Below, piece after piece: positions 28,401 through 43,400 of a stretch of DNA of 64,000 bases (positions are counted from its first letter, which is position 1; each line of letters begins with the position of its first letter). The position numbers and the translations under genes are program-made. Source of the DNA: Aphis gossypii. Lineage: Eukaryota; Arthropoda; Insecta; Hemiptera; Aphididae. The DNA is taken from NCBI RefSeq assembly GCF_020184175.1, contig NC_065532.1, positions 1,426,001 through 1,490,000 of the forward strand, in the 5' to 3' direction. Below the pieces are notes generated by a model. The model saw nothing but the letters and a program-made list of their open reading frames with translations. It was not told the DNA's origin and made no database searches.

Positions 28401-31400
28401 CACAAGGCTTATATAAAGTATCTATATAATAAGTAGGTGTATTCTAGCATTATAATAATTAACGAATTTAATGAACATCCCCTCAATAAAAAATTTCTAG
28501 CTATAGCACTGGATAATAATGTATAGTAATAAATAGGATATTATAGTGTTAAATTAGTAAAATATTTATCTAAATAACGTATACCATTGTAACATCTCAT
28601 TAAATACCCTAATAAAGTAATGAGTAATAAGTAATGACATTGACATAGAATAATAAATGTAAAATTATGATATAATATGGTGTCCATATATAGGTATGTA
28701 AATACAAATTTATACTGTTTAAATTTATTCATACGTCAAAACAATAATCCAATAAAAGCAATAAATCAAAATCAATGCCACCATACCCGGGTGTATAGAG
28801 TGTATATTACGTGTAACTCTAAGGCTCGCATTTATATATTTTAAAGAATCTATCAACAATTTTACATCTCAAAATTCTCACGAATATATAATTGTTGATT
28901 AACATAAAACAATTTAAATACCTACCTATAGAAAAATATGTTGTGTTTATAATTTTACAATATTTATTACGTCTATATAAATGTTATTATGTGATGAATT
29001 GATTTAAAAACTATTTTAAAATATTAAATTGTTACAAACATTAAAATATTTGCACTCCAAGGGGAGAATCTTTTTTCTATTTTTTTTTTTTTGTTTGTTT
29101 GTTTAAGAACAAAATTCCAATTCCAATTTTGATGTGGTTTTTAGATGTACCTAAGTGATATAACAAAATTTTCTGTTGTAGTCTTAAAAATTAAATATGT
29201 CTCTTTTAATATTTTAACCAAATGTAGTACTTAATAAATACAATACATATACGATTAATACAATAAAATTACACATTAAAAACATTGAAGCTTTTAACAT
29301 GAAAGTATGCATTAATTTCTGTTAGGGTTTTTAAATACTTTGAAAAACTCTTTATCAAAATTCTAATGCCAGAACCAGTTCTTTTCATTACGGTTGCAGT
29401 TCCGCTTTTTTTTTTTTGTGCAGCATAGATGAACAGAAACTATAACTGAACGTTTTTAATAAATTAATTAATAAACTTTGTTAATGATATCAATATGAAT
29501 CCTCAATTCTCATCACAACTATATGATTGTAATAAATAAAGTCCGTCATATTAATTAACCATCACACTAATCATTGACATTAAAATATATAAAATATACA
29601 TGATAACTGATGTTCGAAGTTGTTAACTGAGTTGTCAAATAACGATTAATAAGAAGTTAACAATAATATACAATGTATAGTGTATACATAATATATCGTT
29701 TATATAGGAAATCCATAGCTCTATATTTGAGCGTGGCACGTTCACGGACGTAACGAGGGACGTAAACGATCTGCGATGGTTCAGCTTGGATAACATGCCG
29801 GCAACCGTATCCACCACGGGCCAGAGGTGCGTTATCATACTATTCCCACGAATTCACGTGTTTAGCCACTTGAAGTCGATCTGCGGTAGGTCAAATATAT
29901 ATATATACCCAACAAAGACTAAACAAAATGAAAAAAAAACGGGTAGGCTCCACTTAAAACAGACACACAGTATATTATATTATAATATGTATACATGTAA
30001 AGACAATAGAGAGAAGTTTATTCAAAACAGCGTATACAATAATATTATATATAGAAGTATATATGTTAATATTCCATATACATAGTGTTGTCCGTCATTT
30101 TGATATCTTGTGATTGTTGTGCAGTAAAAATCCCATAGATGATATTTTGGTATCTAAAAATATTCCCAGATCGATACAGGTGGTCTGAATTAAACTCAAG
30201 AGCTTCGTTGGCGTGCGTATATGTAACATGATGTTGAAATCAAAATTGTCTTTCCTACAATAGGTTCGAGGAATACAGTGGCATAGTGGTAAATTCGGCA
30301 AAAATTCCCAAACCAAAAAACGTACTGTTCAAAGGACCCAGATTCGAATGGAATCTATGGAACCGATTTCTCATGAACGAAATATCATCATATGCATTAC
30401 AAGAATTTATTTTCAAGTATGTACCATTGTTTTGTAACCTATAATGGGGATACAGTAACTGTATCCTAAAAAAAAATATCTAGAGCTAAAAAACGTTCAA
30501 AAAAAAATTAATTTTTTAAAAGGAAACAAAAAACAATATTTATAATAATTATAATGAGAGTATCCTTGAGCTCTGATTATTTTTAAGTAAAATGACAGCT
30601 GTAGCGTCTGTAGCTTTACATTTATTAATATTAATTATTATATTTGTACTTTTTATGATATTAGTATTAAAAGCAATAAAACATCATTTACATCACATAG
30701 TAAGTAATTTTTTGTAGTTTAAAATATATCTAAATGTTGTTTATTAATTTTAATTATAATTATTATAACTATTATCCATAATAAAAAATTTTCTTAAGAT
30801 ACTTTTACATGGAAACTTGTAACATATATTATTGAGCTACGTCATCATTTTTATTCATGAGTTATTTTTATCAGACAAAGATATCTACTTGTCACATTTT
30901 TATTTAACGAAAACAACCACATAATGATTAACAATACTAGAAAAACGCCTTCTCGGGATTCAAATATGAGCGTCAACAATGAAGTAATATTTGTAGCTTT
31001 TTTGGACTTGTCGATGTTATTACAACCAAATTGTATAAAAAATTGTTTGTGTTTAACACTTATCTGAAATAATGTATTTATATTTATAGGCACTTCAATA
31101 AGATGTTTGTCCACTGTTCATAGTATTGACGTAGAAATTGTAAAACATAACGAATTGTCATTCAAAAATTTTGACCTTGGTAAACTTATAAAGACAAATA
31201 TCGAAGAAGATTTGAAAAAGGTTTTATAATTATTTCATACATATATCCTTAAATTATTATATATTTTAAGTAAAATCTATTAGGACTTGGGTTGTGAGAT
31301 AATAATATATAATAATTTTTTTTTAATCTTATTTTATTCACAGTAAACTGTACAGAAAAAGATTATTGACGTAGATTATATAGGTAATATACATATACAT

Positions 31401-34400
31401 ATTTACCTACTGAGTATAAAACATAACAGAAAATATACTAAATAACAATTTGTTATTTCAAGTTAATTATTGAATATATAATAGTTATTTTCAAACAAAT
31501 ATATATTTAATATTTATCTAACACTATCATATACAAATTCACGACAATATGTATAATATTTCTAGTAATTATCCGGTGGAAGACATAAGCGCTAAAATGA
31601 GATCGTAAAAAAGTATAAAAATCGTATCGTACAAATGCCCCAAAATCCTAGGTATTTGTGTAAAAAAAAATTTGGGTTAAAAAACAACCAATTCCCTAAT
31701 ATTTTGCATATTTTCATTTATTTTTATGTATATTAGGTATATATTCATATCAACTATTAACAATTTTAAATATTTTTAAAAAGCTACTTATAAAAAATGT
31801 ATAAAATATTAATTTTGGCGCAAATAATTTGTTATTTTTATATCTTTGACACTCATGTCATACAGTCTAATTATCTACATTTAAAAATATACTTAGATAC
31901 CTTTAATAACAAAAAAAAAACATAGTATAGGTATTTTAAATGAATTAAGCACAGTTTAATTTAGTACATAGGGGTAAAACACTATTGGAAATTGGTGTAC
32001 AAATCCTTGGAAATCATTGGAAATCTGCAATCTGGAGTAAAAAAATTTGTATAGTTTACCCTTCATTTATTACTGTGCAAAGTATATCAGTATAGTTAAT
32101 TGTAAAAATGATAGGTACTTAAAGACAACTAATCTTAATGACTATACCATTCAAAAAAAAAAAAAAAATTGTCTGTGATTGAATATAGATTTATACATCT
32201 CAACTAATAATTGTGTTTACATTAAATTGTATTATTTGTATTGAATGAGATTATTTATGAATGAAAACATTTTTATAGAGAATATATATTTAAGTCCGGC
32301 GCGATTATGATAATGCGTGTATATGGCCATAATATTGTATTATGAAATGATAGATCGCGAGGGGACAAAGTCATGTAAATATACTACAATAGAATTATAA
32401 CTCCAAAGAGTAAAAACTCTTCTTTTTTTTTGAAGTTTGGTAATTGTCAATAACGGTGGATTGATATATTTGTAAAAGTTTTTGTTTAATAAACATTATT
32501 GTTTATGTTATCACGTCACAGCTCTAACAAAAATAATATTTTATTATTTTATTGTGTATTTTTATTATACACATTGAATGATTATAATATTACATTTGTT
32601 TAGTCTAGAACAACAGTGCTAGACGCGTCTGACAATGAAGGGGTATCCACTCAAATGTCAACCGAATGGACATTTCCTTTTGTAGTTGTTGACATTTCCG
32701 TGAATTATTCGCTTTACGATCAGTATTTAAAATATTTAACATCAAGGTAACTATATATGTGAACGTGAACGTGTAGTTACTATAACATAAATGTATTAAA
32801 TGCATTAATTAGCATTATAATATCACTTAATTGTGTTAATATAGACAGATCGCTCTGATGCAGATGAATATTATTTCCGAAAGCCCACAAGCTGTAATAT
32901 GTAATCGGCCTAAGTTAAATAAGTATCAAGATATATTAAAAACCATTATAGAAATGTTGATAAATAACGTACAGATAATATCATATTATTAAAACAATGG
33001 TATAATGCACAAGTTAATATATAAAAACTTTTTTTTTTTTTGTAAAATTAGTAAAGTTATAACGGTCTAGACATATTGTTATGTATAGAACCGCAATATT
33101 GACCATTGTAAATATATCGTTTTAAGTTATAATATGAAAAAATGTCAAACATTACTTCAGAACTTCAGAAGTAATAGGTACATAGGTACAACGGTAATAA
33201 TTTATTATTATATATTTTCAAATGGCATTTCTGTAATTTAATGTAATACAATGTAACAATGTGCGCTATACCATATTTTCAATGAAGTGCTTTTGTAATA
33301 ATTATACAAATATTATAAATTATGTTACTATACAATTAGTTGGAGAGAATTAATGATCAATATAGTGTAGATGTAGAAAGATACGTTCAAGAACTTCGAA
33401 TTTCTGAGACCTACGAGTCAATGTATTCGTTGTTGTTTGGCGAAATCCAGCTGTATATTCGAGAAAACTATGAAAGTCCTATGATCGGTGAAACGATTCA
33501 GGTAAATATTCAATAATGGTAAATAGCTATAATGAACGGCAATCGCTGAATTTTCATTAAATGAAAATCAAAAATCGTTTAAAATGCAAAAGTATAATAT
33601 AGGTACATGATATTTTAAAAATGTCTATTGTTTTATTCATTTTATATAATTTAATTTACCTAATAAATGGTTTTTCACGATATTATAAATATTTAAGTCT
33701 ATCTACAGATAATAATAGGTATCTACTACATTGCCGTTAGTGAATAATATTACAAATATATATATACACTCAAAATATAATTACTATTAAGTATAATATG
33801 TTTATTTTAGAGTTTCGTAAATCGTATTTTCACGGATTTGGTGAATAAAATGAAAAAGGCAGTAGAATCATTTGAGTTTCCGCAATCTGGTAGTGTTGAT
33901 AGCATACAATTTGAACGTGTGATCGTTTACGCCAGAGAAGCGGACGAGATGGAACAAGCGGAACGCGCCAAAATATTTTACTTTGACGTAAGAGCGTCTT
34001 AGATGAAAAAAATTAGGATAACGACGCGTTTTAACGTCCGTCCATTTCAGTTAAACTCTACAGCTGGTGCAAGGTGTAACCCGAACTACTGGTTATTGTA
34101 TGCTAGTTTATGCTCAAGGCGACTAGATTTCGATACGGCTTTGGAGTATGTCAAAGAAGTGTTACTAGTCGACAGTGGCAACCGAATCGGGCGAGTTTAA
34201 CAGGGCTATAAACTAGTATAGTTACTGTCACCGTAAAAAACACTTGTTCATAATATACAAAATCTTAAGAAAAAAAAAACGAAATCGACTGACAAAAATC
34301 TAGCACATAATTTTTATAATCATCACTTTCAAAAAAAAAAAAAAAATTAAAAAAATACGTTGATATTTATTCTGCCCGTATTTTGTATTACATTAATGAA

Positions 34401-37400
34401 AAATATACGTATTTCTTCGGCATACATAAAATATAAAACAACCGACTTTCTTCTTAACAAATTTATTTGCAATATAGATAAATAATTTTTTTTTATTCAA
34501 TCCATATCCGCGTAAATAAGTCAATATAATTTCAGTATGCAAATTCACTGAAATGAATATAATCTCTGATTTCGTTAAATAAAATTATTTCTTATTATTA
34601 TTATTATTATTATTATTATTTATTTCGCACTATAACTTTCAAATCACATTGCAATTCATTCATGCGGTTGCCCTAAAAATGTCAATACTTATTAAATAGT
34701 TGATATTATTAGTAAGTCATAAAATTGACAATATTATGATGTTAAATATTATTATAGTACCGTTGTAATAATAATATATTATGCCATTTTAGATTTAAAA
34801 ATGTTCTTTTAACATTCAACTGCTGAGAAAATGATTTTGATAGTTTTTTAATTTATACCTACTTCCATCATACATGTTAACATAGATAGCTACTATCATT
34901 ATTATATTACGAATATTTTTGATATGAATTAATTAAAAAAAAAAAAACAAAAAAAACACATCATTGTAAAATAAATAATACATTCATCACTTCGTTCAGA
35001 ATCTTACATTATAAATCTCTTGATTTTATTCTATTCAATAAAATCAATTACATTTAATAATTACAATACAAAAAGATTATAAGGGTTGAATTAATTAACA
35101 ATTATTTGATTATTCAGATTATTTTTATATGCTGCAATACAGTTGATCATTCACGAGGACAACAACAATGGCGAAATCGTGTTGAAATCTTTGATAATGA
35201 GTCACGGAGACTTCAGCGAAGTGTACGCCTTGCTCAGTGTTCACTATTCAAGATTGAACATGTATGAATCCAGCTACATCATGCTGCAAAGGGGTAATTA
35301 TAGTTTACTTAATTTATTCCATGTATATTGTGTATTTTAGTAAGGTGAATTGGAAGGTAAAGTAAGATTTATTGTTTATATTCATACGGATAAAATGTTG
35401 TGAAGCAATAAATTATAAAAATATTTATTTAGAAAATATTATTAGGTATTAATAAATTTATGAAATATGCGATACTTAAATGTCAATAAATACTATAAAG
35501 AATTTTTTTTTACCTTTTAAATTTTAATATACAATTTTAAATCACTAAGTGGATTAATTTATTTGAAAATTGTGTTTAACAACCATCATATAAGTTAACT
35601 TTTAAAACATTTATATTATATTCTAAAACAATAAAAATTAATATAATGATAATACTATTTTGTAAATAGTAAATATTTGCAATAGGTAACAACAAACCAA
35701 CCTTAAAAAAAAATTGAAAAGATACCAGCTGCAGCTATTTAAAAATGTTAATAAACCATTTCTCTACAGAATAGTGTTTAAAAATCGTAAATAATATATC
35801 TTCATCATAAATAATGTTTGTATCAATGACAAAAAAGATGGACCGCTTATAGCTGAATAGTAGGTGTCGAGTGCGATTGGGTCACCTTAATGGATCTATT
35901 AAATTTGTATTCAATGATATATCATAGTATACAACAAAAAAAACTATTCTAAGTGAAGACAGTCAGTCTATCATTAAGTATATTTCATGATCCGTTACAG
36001 ACGATGCAGATATTCTAAAGTACAAAAACATTTTGTATTACATAATATAATATTAAATTCATTGCATTATTGCACTATAAATTGCAGTTTAAAATTTGAA
36101 GCTAATTGTATTTAGTTCTCAAACAAATAGAATATTTTTATAGTTCAAAAATAGCATTAAAAGTGTTTAGTTGAAGTTTAGAGTTAAGTTAATTTATTGT
36201 ATCATATTTACGAATTTTAAACAATTTTCAGAAATCTGAAATAAACTGTGTTTCAAATTTCAAGTTTTAATATCTCTATTAAAACTCAATCAACAATGAC
36301 TATGCCTTAAATAAAATACTTCAAAATCTTAACTATAAGTATCTATAAAATAAATAATAAATCGATTCATATATTTTTTAGATATTTTAGTGCCAGTATT
36401 TAAATGACTTATGAGAAACATTGTATTACAATTATTTCAAACCTTATCTATAAAAATTGAAAATTTCATAAATGTTTTTACTCCCTCAAAAGGCAACGAC
36501 AAATAAAATAAAACATCATAATAAAGTCATTACATTCATCACACCACTCTGAATCCAAAATGATAAAAAAATATATATATAATAATATATAATAATATAT
36601 AGTGTTTTAAATTAATGGAACGAAATTCTAATAAACATTTTTACATCATGCATAATACATGTATGAGTATTATATAATGTACATACATTATACTCGTATA
36701 ATATACTATATAGATATAGTACCTAATTCCTATAATCGTTATATAAATTGAATCTAAAAAAATATTTAGATGATTTCTAGTTTATTACCTACTTTCTTTA
36801 AACAACTTATTATAATATTAAATAAAAATTAGTAAATAATGAACATTTATTATTTTTACTCGCTTTAATCGTTATTTATCTATTAATAATGCTGTCTTAG
36901 CTGAAAGGTGTGTTAAAGTAGACACATTTGAAAATAATAGTCTCATTTGTGAAAATCTTTTGAGTTGGACACCAATAAGTCATGAAAACGATCCGTTGAT
37001 TAAGTGTACAATTTTACTATTAGAACTCGAATTAGTACAAGTCAGTTAAAATAATACAACAATAAATATAATTTTTATGGAATTATTTTAAATTATTATA
37101 TTTTTAAGTTGGCGAAATATTGTTTAAAATGTGTAAAAAATCAAAGTGAGCAATACCATTATTACATGGCAGTATGTGAATACAAAAAAGGAAATCATTT
37201 AGCAAGTTTAGAACATTTGAAAAATCATAAATTGATGGAAAAATATGTAAGTATTATACTAAAATAGATATATATTATACAATAGAATTACCAGATTTAG
37301 AAATTCCCAAACTGGTACATCACATGAACTTTTTTATGTAACTTATAGAATATACTAATATAGTGAAAGATAAACCTAATAAACTCTAATACTCACTATA

Positions 37401-40400
37401 CTTTTTTACAATATCATAAAATTATATCAAGTTGTTATACTATGATATATTATATAATTAGGTACATATTACCTAATAACGTACTATACAATTAATATTA
37501 TACCTATTGAATAAATATTAAACAATACAAATAATGATTTAATTATGTTTTATTTTTTATTTTATTTAAAAAATGTATTTAAATGAGAATGTGTAAAACA
37601 ACTGTAATATGCAAATTAAAAATTAATAATAATACTTCTAAAGGTTTCAACATTTTCCCTTTAAATAAAAATTATAAACATAAAGTAACATTTTAAATAC
37701 TGTAATCTTATATCATTATTAAAAGGTTATTTAAACATATGTATAGTATACTGTATATTTATACGGCTATATATTCTATATATTGTACTAAACCAAAATG
37801 AGAACATCAAAATTACTACGAATAAACACACTATAATAAATTATAAACGTTAAAACATAGGTATATAATTAATTTAATAAATCAAATCACGCTTGCTAGC
37901 TAACAGTCATTTAATTAAAATAATATTTTTATTATTGAACTTCATAGAATCTGTTTTTTTTTTCAGAAGAAAGTTACTGACGCATTAAAATTTCTTAACG
38001 ATATAGAGTTAAACGAACAACTTGATATTTTTGAAAATGACTTGCTACACATAATATATTCAGAACCACCTAGCAAAGAACTACATTTAATATATTTAAA
38101 AGGAGCTATACATTGCTATAAAAATGAATGGTATGTCAAAGGAGCGGAAATTTGTCAAATTGCTTGCACTGTATTACGCACGCCAATGATACTCACATTG
38201 TTAGCCAAATGTTTAATACAAGTAATTTTTTTATTTTTTATTTAGTAAATAACTAACAAAAATATTTTTATTTCCATAAATGAACATGTAGGTAGGTATA
38301 GTGTTATACATTTGTTTATTAAACCGAGAGCCTTATAGAAAAGTGTTTAAAAATGCATGTAAATAAAAACCAGTTAATCCGTGTATGATTTAAATTTAAA
38401 TTTATCATTTAACGCATATTATTCTCACTTAGCAATTTAGCATAATTTCTGATTAAAATGTGTATATTAATAAAAAAAAATATAAACATATAAGTAAGTA
38501 TATATGGTAAAAATATCTAATGTATATTTTTTATATTTTTTGAGCTGCAGACGTTTATTAATAATCAGGTCTGACTACACTAGTACAGTATATTTTTATC
38601 ATCGTATCTTTATAAGCTAAATATTAATAAATTCTGATATCAATAGGTTATTAGTTAATAGGTCATCTAATGTTTCAATTTATAATCTATGTGAAAGAAC
38701 AATAGACTATTATGATAACAAATTGTAATATTTAATTACTCGTTACTTCCTGTGTGGGTTTTAATTATTTAAAACATAATTATTTAGTTTTATATTGACA
38801 ATAAAACGCATTAGTTATGGAGCTTTTTATAATAAATATATATACCTAATTAATAATTGAATATTATTAATTAAATATTAAGTTAATATATGTTAAGCCT
38901 TAATTTATAAGTATCATCCAAAAATGCTTAACTTTGTACAAAATATTCGTATTGTTAAAATAGCAAAAAATACATTTTAAATGTTCACATAATAATAATG
39001 GGCGTTGGCTGTTTGAGTACGAGTATACTTTTTTCACCCTAAAATTGCTATAAGTCATTTTGAACTTGGTCGTTTGAAATAACTGCAAATTATTTTATTG
39101 TTTTTTATACCATTTTTTCTGCAGCATGGTTTTTATAATTATTTTTAATTTATTGCAGCTGTTTAATTTATAATTTATGTGTCCTTAATATTTATGTCAA
39201 TTTTCACTTTTAAATACAATAGTGTATAATTCGATATTATTTGTTTTTAAGATAACAAAGTACGTATTCACTAAACATTGCCTCGGTTTTTTCTTAATCT
39301 ATGAGTTTTAATTAACTAATAGGTTCTTTACTCATCTTCCACATATTTATTTAACACTTTTTCCCGTTGTTGTTAAATCAAGAAGAAACATTTGAGAGTC
39401 AATAAAGTTAAAGGAGAATTAGTTAAAAAAACAAATCAGCTCATTAATCTGCCGATTTCTTTGATAACATTAAAAATGAAAACAATGTAATAACCAGAGT
39501 AAAACAATTGTTCGACGTTAATTTAACTGTTTTTTTTTGATTATTAATTATTGTTTTTTTTATAATTATGAAATATTATAATAAATTATATGAGAAACGT
39601 ATTTAATTTATTTTCATATAAAATATTTATTTTAGATTATAAAATACAATGATGTAATTTAAATAATACAAATGTATAATCAGTATTACAATTTAATATA
39701 TTAAATTTAAATGTATGATCTTTTATCTTTGGGTAGGTATTTCTGGAAAGTAAAGTTGGAAACTACCTTGTTACGATTAATATTACTTTTTAAACTTTCA
39801 TTAGAAATTATAATAATAATTTAAATGTTTAAGCTTTACACGCATTAGGTGCTAAATAAAAAATGTTCATGTACATCTTACATTTCTAGAAGAATATCCC
39901 CAATGAAAAAAATCCAATCATGCTAAGAAAAAAATTATCATTTTGTAAGAATTAATCAATTTATATTTTTACTCAATGATAATTAGGGTCTTTACTTAAA
40001 TGCCCTTAAAAACAATCAAACTATATTTAAAATAAAACTAAAACTGCCAATTCAACTCAATAACTCGCTTAAAATTTTATTCACATTTTTTTAATATGTA
40101 GGCACGCAAGCGAGAGAAAAACAATGGTTTAACTTAGCATTTTAAGTATTTCTTTATATTAACAATAATACAAAAACAAAATACCAAACTAGGGCACGTA
40201 CAATAGGTATTTAGGTAATTAAATTTAACGTGCACCACGCATTATTATTGATTGGCTTAATTTATATACAATATAAACATTTCTAAGACACAATTAATTT
40301 TATTTCTTTATTAATATTTGTAAACTAGATTTAGGTGATATTATTATTACATAATTTATAACATTATCAATATTATACAGTTATTCTTATAATTTATTAA

Positions 40401-43400
40401 TATTTAATTACCTAAGTTTAACATACTTATTGCATTATTTTCTTAACTTTTATACTAATAAGAATAAGGATTTGTTTTCCTAGCTTATAAATTTATTTTT
40501 CAGGAATTTTTTTCCAACTATCGTACATTTTTGGTACACCATACATATAATATCTTAATGATAAATATACTGAAAATTAAATTCTGTTAACAAAGATTAA
40601 TTTAAATATTTCATAATTGCACTTTTTTAAGCTGTGGAACTTTTCTAACTAAATAGGTACAACAACTGTCTTACAATACTCACTCAAATTTACTGTTGAA
40701 ATCACGACTCACATAACCTACGATTTTACTTTACACACTCAAACATATGTTTGACAGCTTCCTAGCTTATACTAAACAAATTAAACATAAATTAAGTATC
40801 CATACATTATAAAAATATGCATATAACATACGTACCTATGTGAAACGGTTATAATAATTTCGTACTATTGAACCACATCAAAATTATAGATTTCAATTAT
40901 AGCTCATACCTCATAGTATTATTATACAATTTATTTTGGGACATTGAATATTTTTTATTTAGAATCTAATATACTTAAGTATAAAATTCTATAAAAATGC
41001 TTGAAAGCAGTGGTCTTTTCCAATAGGAAAACAAGGTTCCTAGTGTATAAATGTCCTTGTCGCGTGTAACCTGATCTAACCTTTCAGTAAATAATCTAAT
41101 AACAAGCTGCATCGACGGAAAATGATGACTTTTCGTCATAATATGCTCGAGGAGTCTTGATATACCTAAACATAGTGTATATATAGTATTATTATTACAC
41201 ATTTTTTTTCACTTTGGCACGTTTCATTATCATAATAATATATATATATATATGTATCGTATAACGGCTAATGGCTAATGCACTCTTATACAAAACCATC
41301 GGCGAGGTCGGTGTACACAATAATATATTATAACTACAACTGTGTATAGGTATTAATTTCAAGTTACATTACGATGATATGTATAGTTTCCGGATTTTCT
41401 AGAAAAACGATAATCTGTACAGCAGTGCAGTAAGTTTTGTTGAAACAAGTTTTTCGTATTCACCCGATACATGCCGCCTCCGCCGCAAAACGTCGTCCCC
41501 TCATCGGAAGAAGAGCGGCGTATATATATTTATACATAACATAATGGGAAAGTGTGCGTGTGTTTTTGTTTGCGGATATACACTTAGTCGAGTCATATGT
41601 ATAGATACATTTCGCTGTACGAAAGATATCATCGATTGCGTTTCCTATTTACGGACGTAATTTAAGTATATATTATTATTTATTATGTATATATATATAC
41701 TAAGAATGCCTTACATACGTGTGTGTGTCTCTCTAATCTTCGGTCATCGATAAAAGGTCAACTACATAACGCACCCCATTGTTATTTATTATTTTTATGT
41801 ATTATATGTATAGGTATATACGCTGCCGTCGATTCCAAAATACGAGTCTAATTCGTTTTCCATCCCCGCGTTATTGATAAAAATCAACGACCGTGGACAA
41901 AAGCACTATATATACTGTCAGTTCAACCGCTTTATACATGTATACTGTACATACTATATTCAACTGCTTACAACATATAGACTGAATGTATAATATATAT
42001 ATATAATATATATATAAAGAGTGCCTTTTTATACATATATATGATGCTGATAGCTGATTGCTAGACTTGAAGTGTAACAAAACTTTTCGACGGCCGATAA
42101 ATTTGAACTCGAACGCTATTACTCGTATATATACATTTTCAATTCTTCAACATGAAAATATTTTTTTTTTATCATACTGAAATGTAATTACACACGTTGC
42201 TATAAAACATAATAATTAATAATATAACTCTGTAACTATGTAGTATGGGTAATGCCTATATCTGATTGAACTCGGTTAAACTCATCATCCAATTAACCAT
42301 GCGGTGATGTCACATATGGTTGCAGATATCGGCATTGTAACATGGGGTAGGTCTTAAAAAGACACTATACTCACATGTGTTATGTCTGTCTTAAAAAATA
42401 GTAAATTGTCTTTCAGTAGAACCGAATTTTAATTACTAACTCTAATATTAGGCTCTAATATTTAAGATCAAACTTATAAAGGTAAGGATATTAGAATTAG
42501 ATATTAGTTAATAGTTATAATATCTCATCGGATTTTTACAACATTTTAATTTTTAAGCAAGTAATGAATATGTAAAATATATAATTATAAAAATGCTCAT
42601 AAAGTCATAACTCGCTTAAAAATCAAAACATTTTAAAAAATCTACAAGAAAAACAGATAATTTTCTTACCTTTACTCTAATATTAAAACTAACGACACAA
42701 AATTGGTTCTGGTAGACTTCAAAACGCACATTTTTAAATAAAAAATTATATTCGTACCTATTTTTATAATTTTTTAATAAGCTATTTACTTTTTTGGATA
42801 ACATTGTATATTTTTCATTTCATTTCTAAAAGAAGAATAGGTATTTTCCTAATGTATATGAAAACTAGATTTTAATTAATAATTGATTAGATAATAAGAA
42901 ATAACTTATAATAGTATTTAAAAGTTAAATGGATGTAATGCAATTAGTGTAATTAGTGAATTATCATTTATTGTGATGTACCTATTATAGGTGCCAACCC
43001 CAGCAGCTACCCCTACATGGTAAGACTAAATATGCCACACAACTTCAATAATTCAAACTTTCAATTCTTAAGTTTATCTAATTAACAACTAATAGTTCAA
43101 AATTTAATTTTTACATAGTTCGGGAAAATAAAATAAAAATGTATGACGTTGTGAAAAAAGTTAAAAATTGTAAGAAAATATCGTTTAGAAAAAAAAATGA
43201 ATTATGTAAGAAAAGTATTTTAAAAAACATTATCTCTTTTCAAGATAATACATTTTTACGTTTAAAAGAACGACCTTTCAATTATGATTCTAAAATAAAC
43301 TTGTATACATCTTTAAGCTTTACTGCATCAGTTTACTTATAGAAATAAGGTTCTAATGAATGATGTCGAAATCATACCGATAATACATTACAGGTATCAT

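Noticed and set aside
30095..30316. 73-codon minus-strand open frame
   Set aside because: It lies partly antisense to CFAP70 exon 6 and shows no independent coding sign.
30941..31060. shorter version of CFAP70 exon 7 starting at 30,941 and running on to the stop near 31,064
   Set aside because: The acceptor at 30,875 has a better pyrimidine tract and keeps the same frame. Ending at 31,032 restores the conserved LLQPNCTSIR junction with exon 8.
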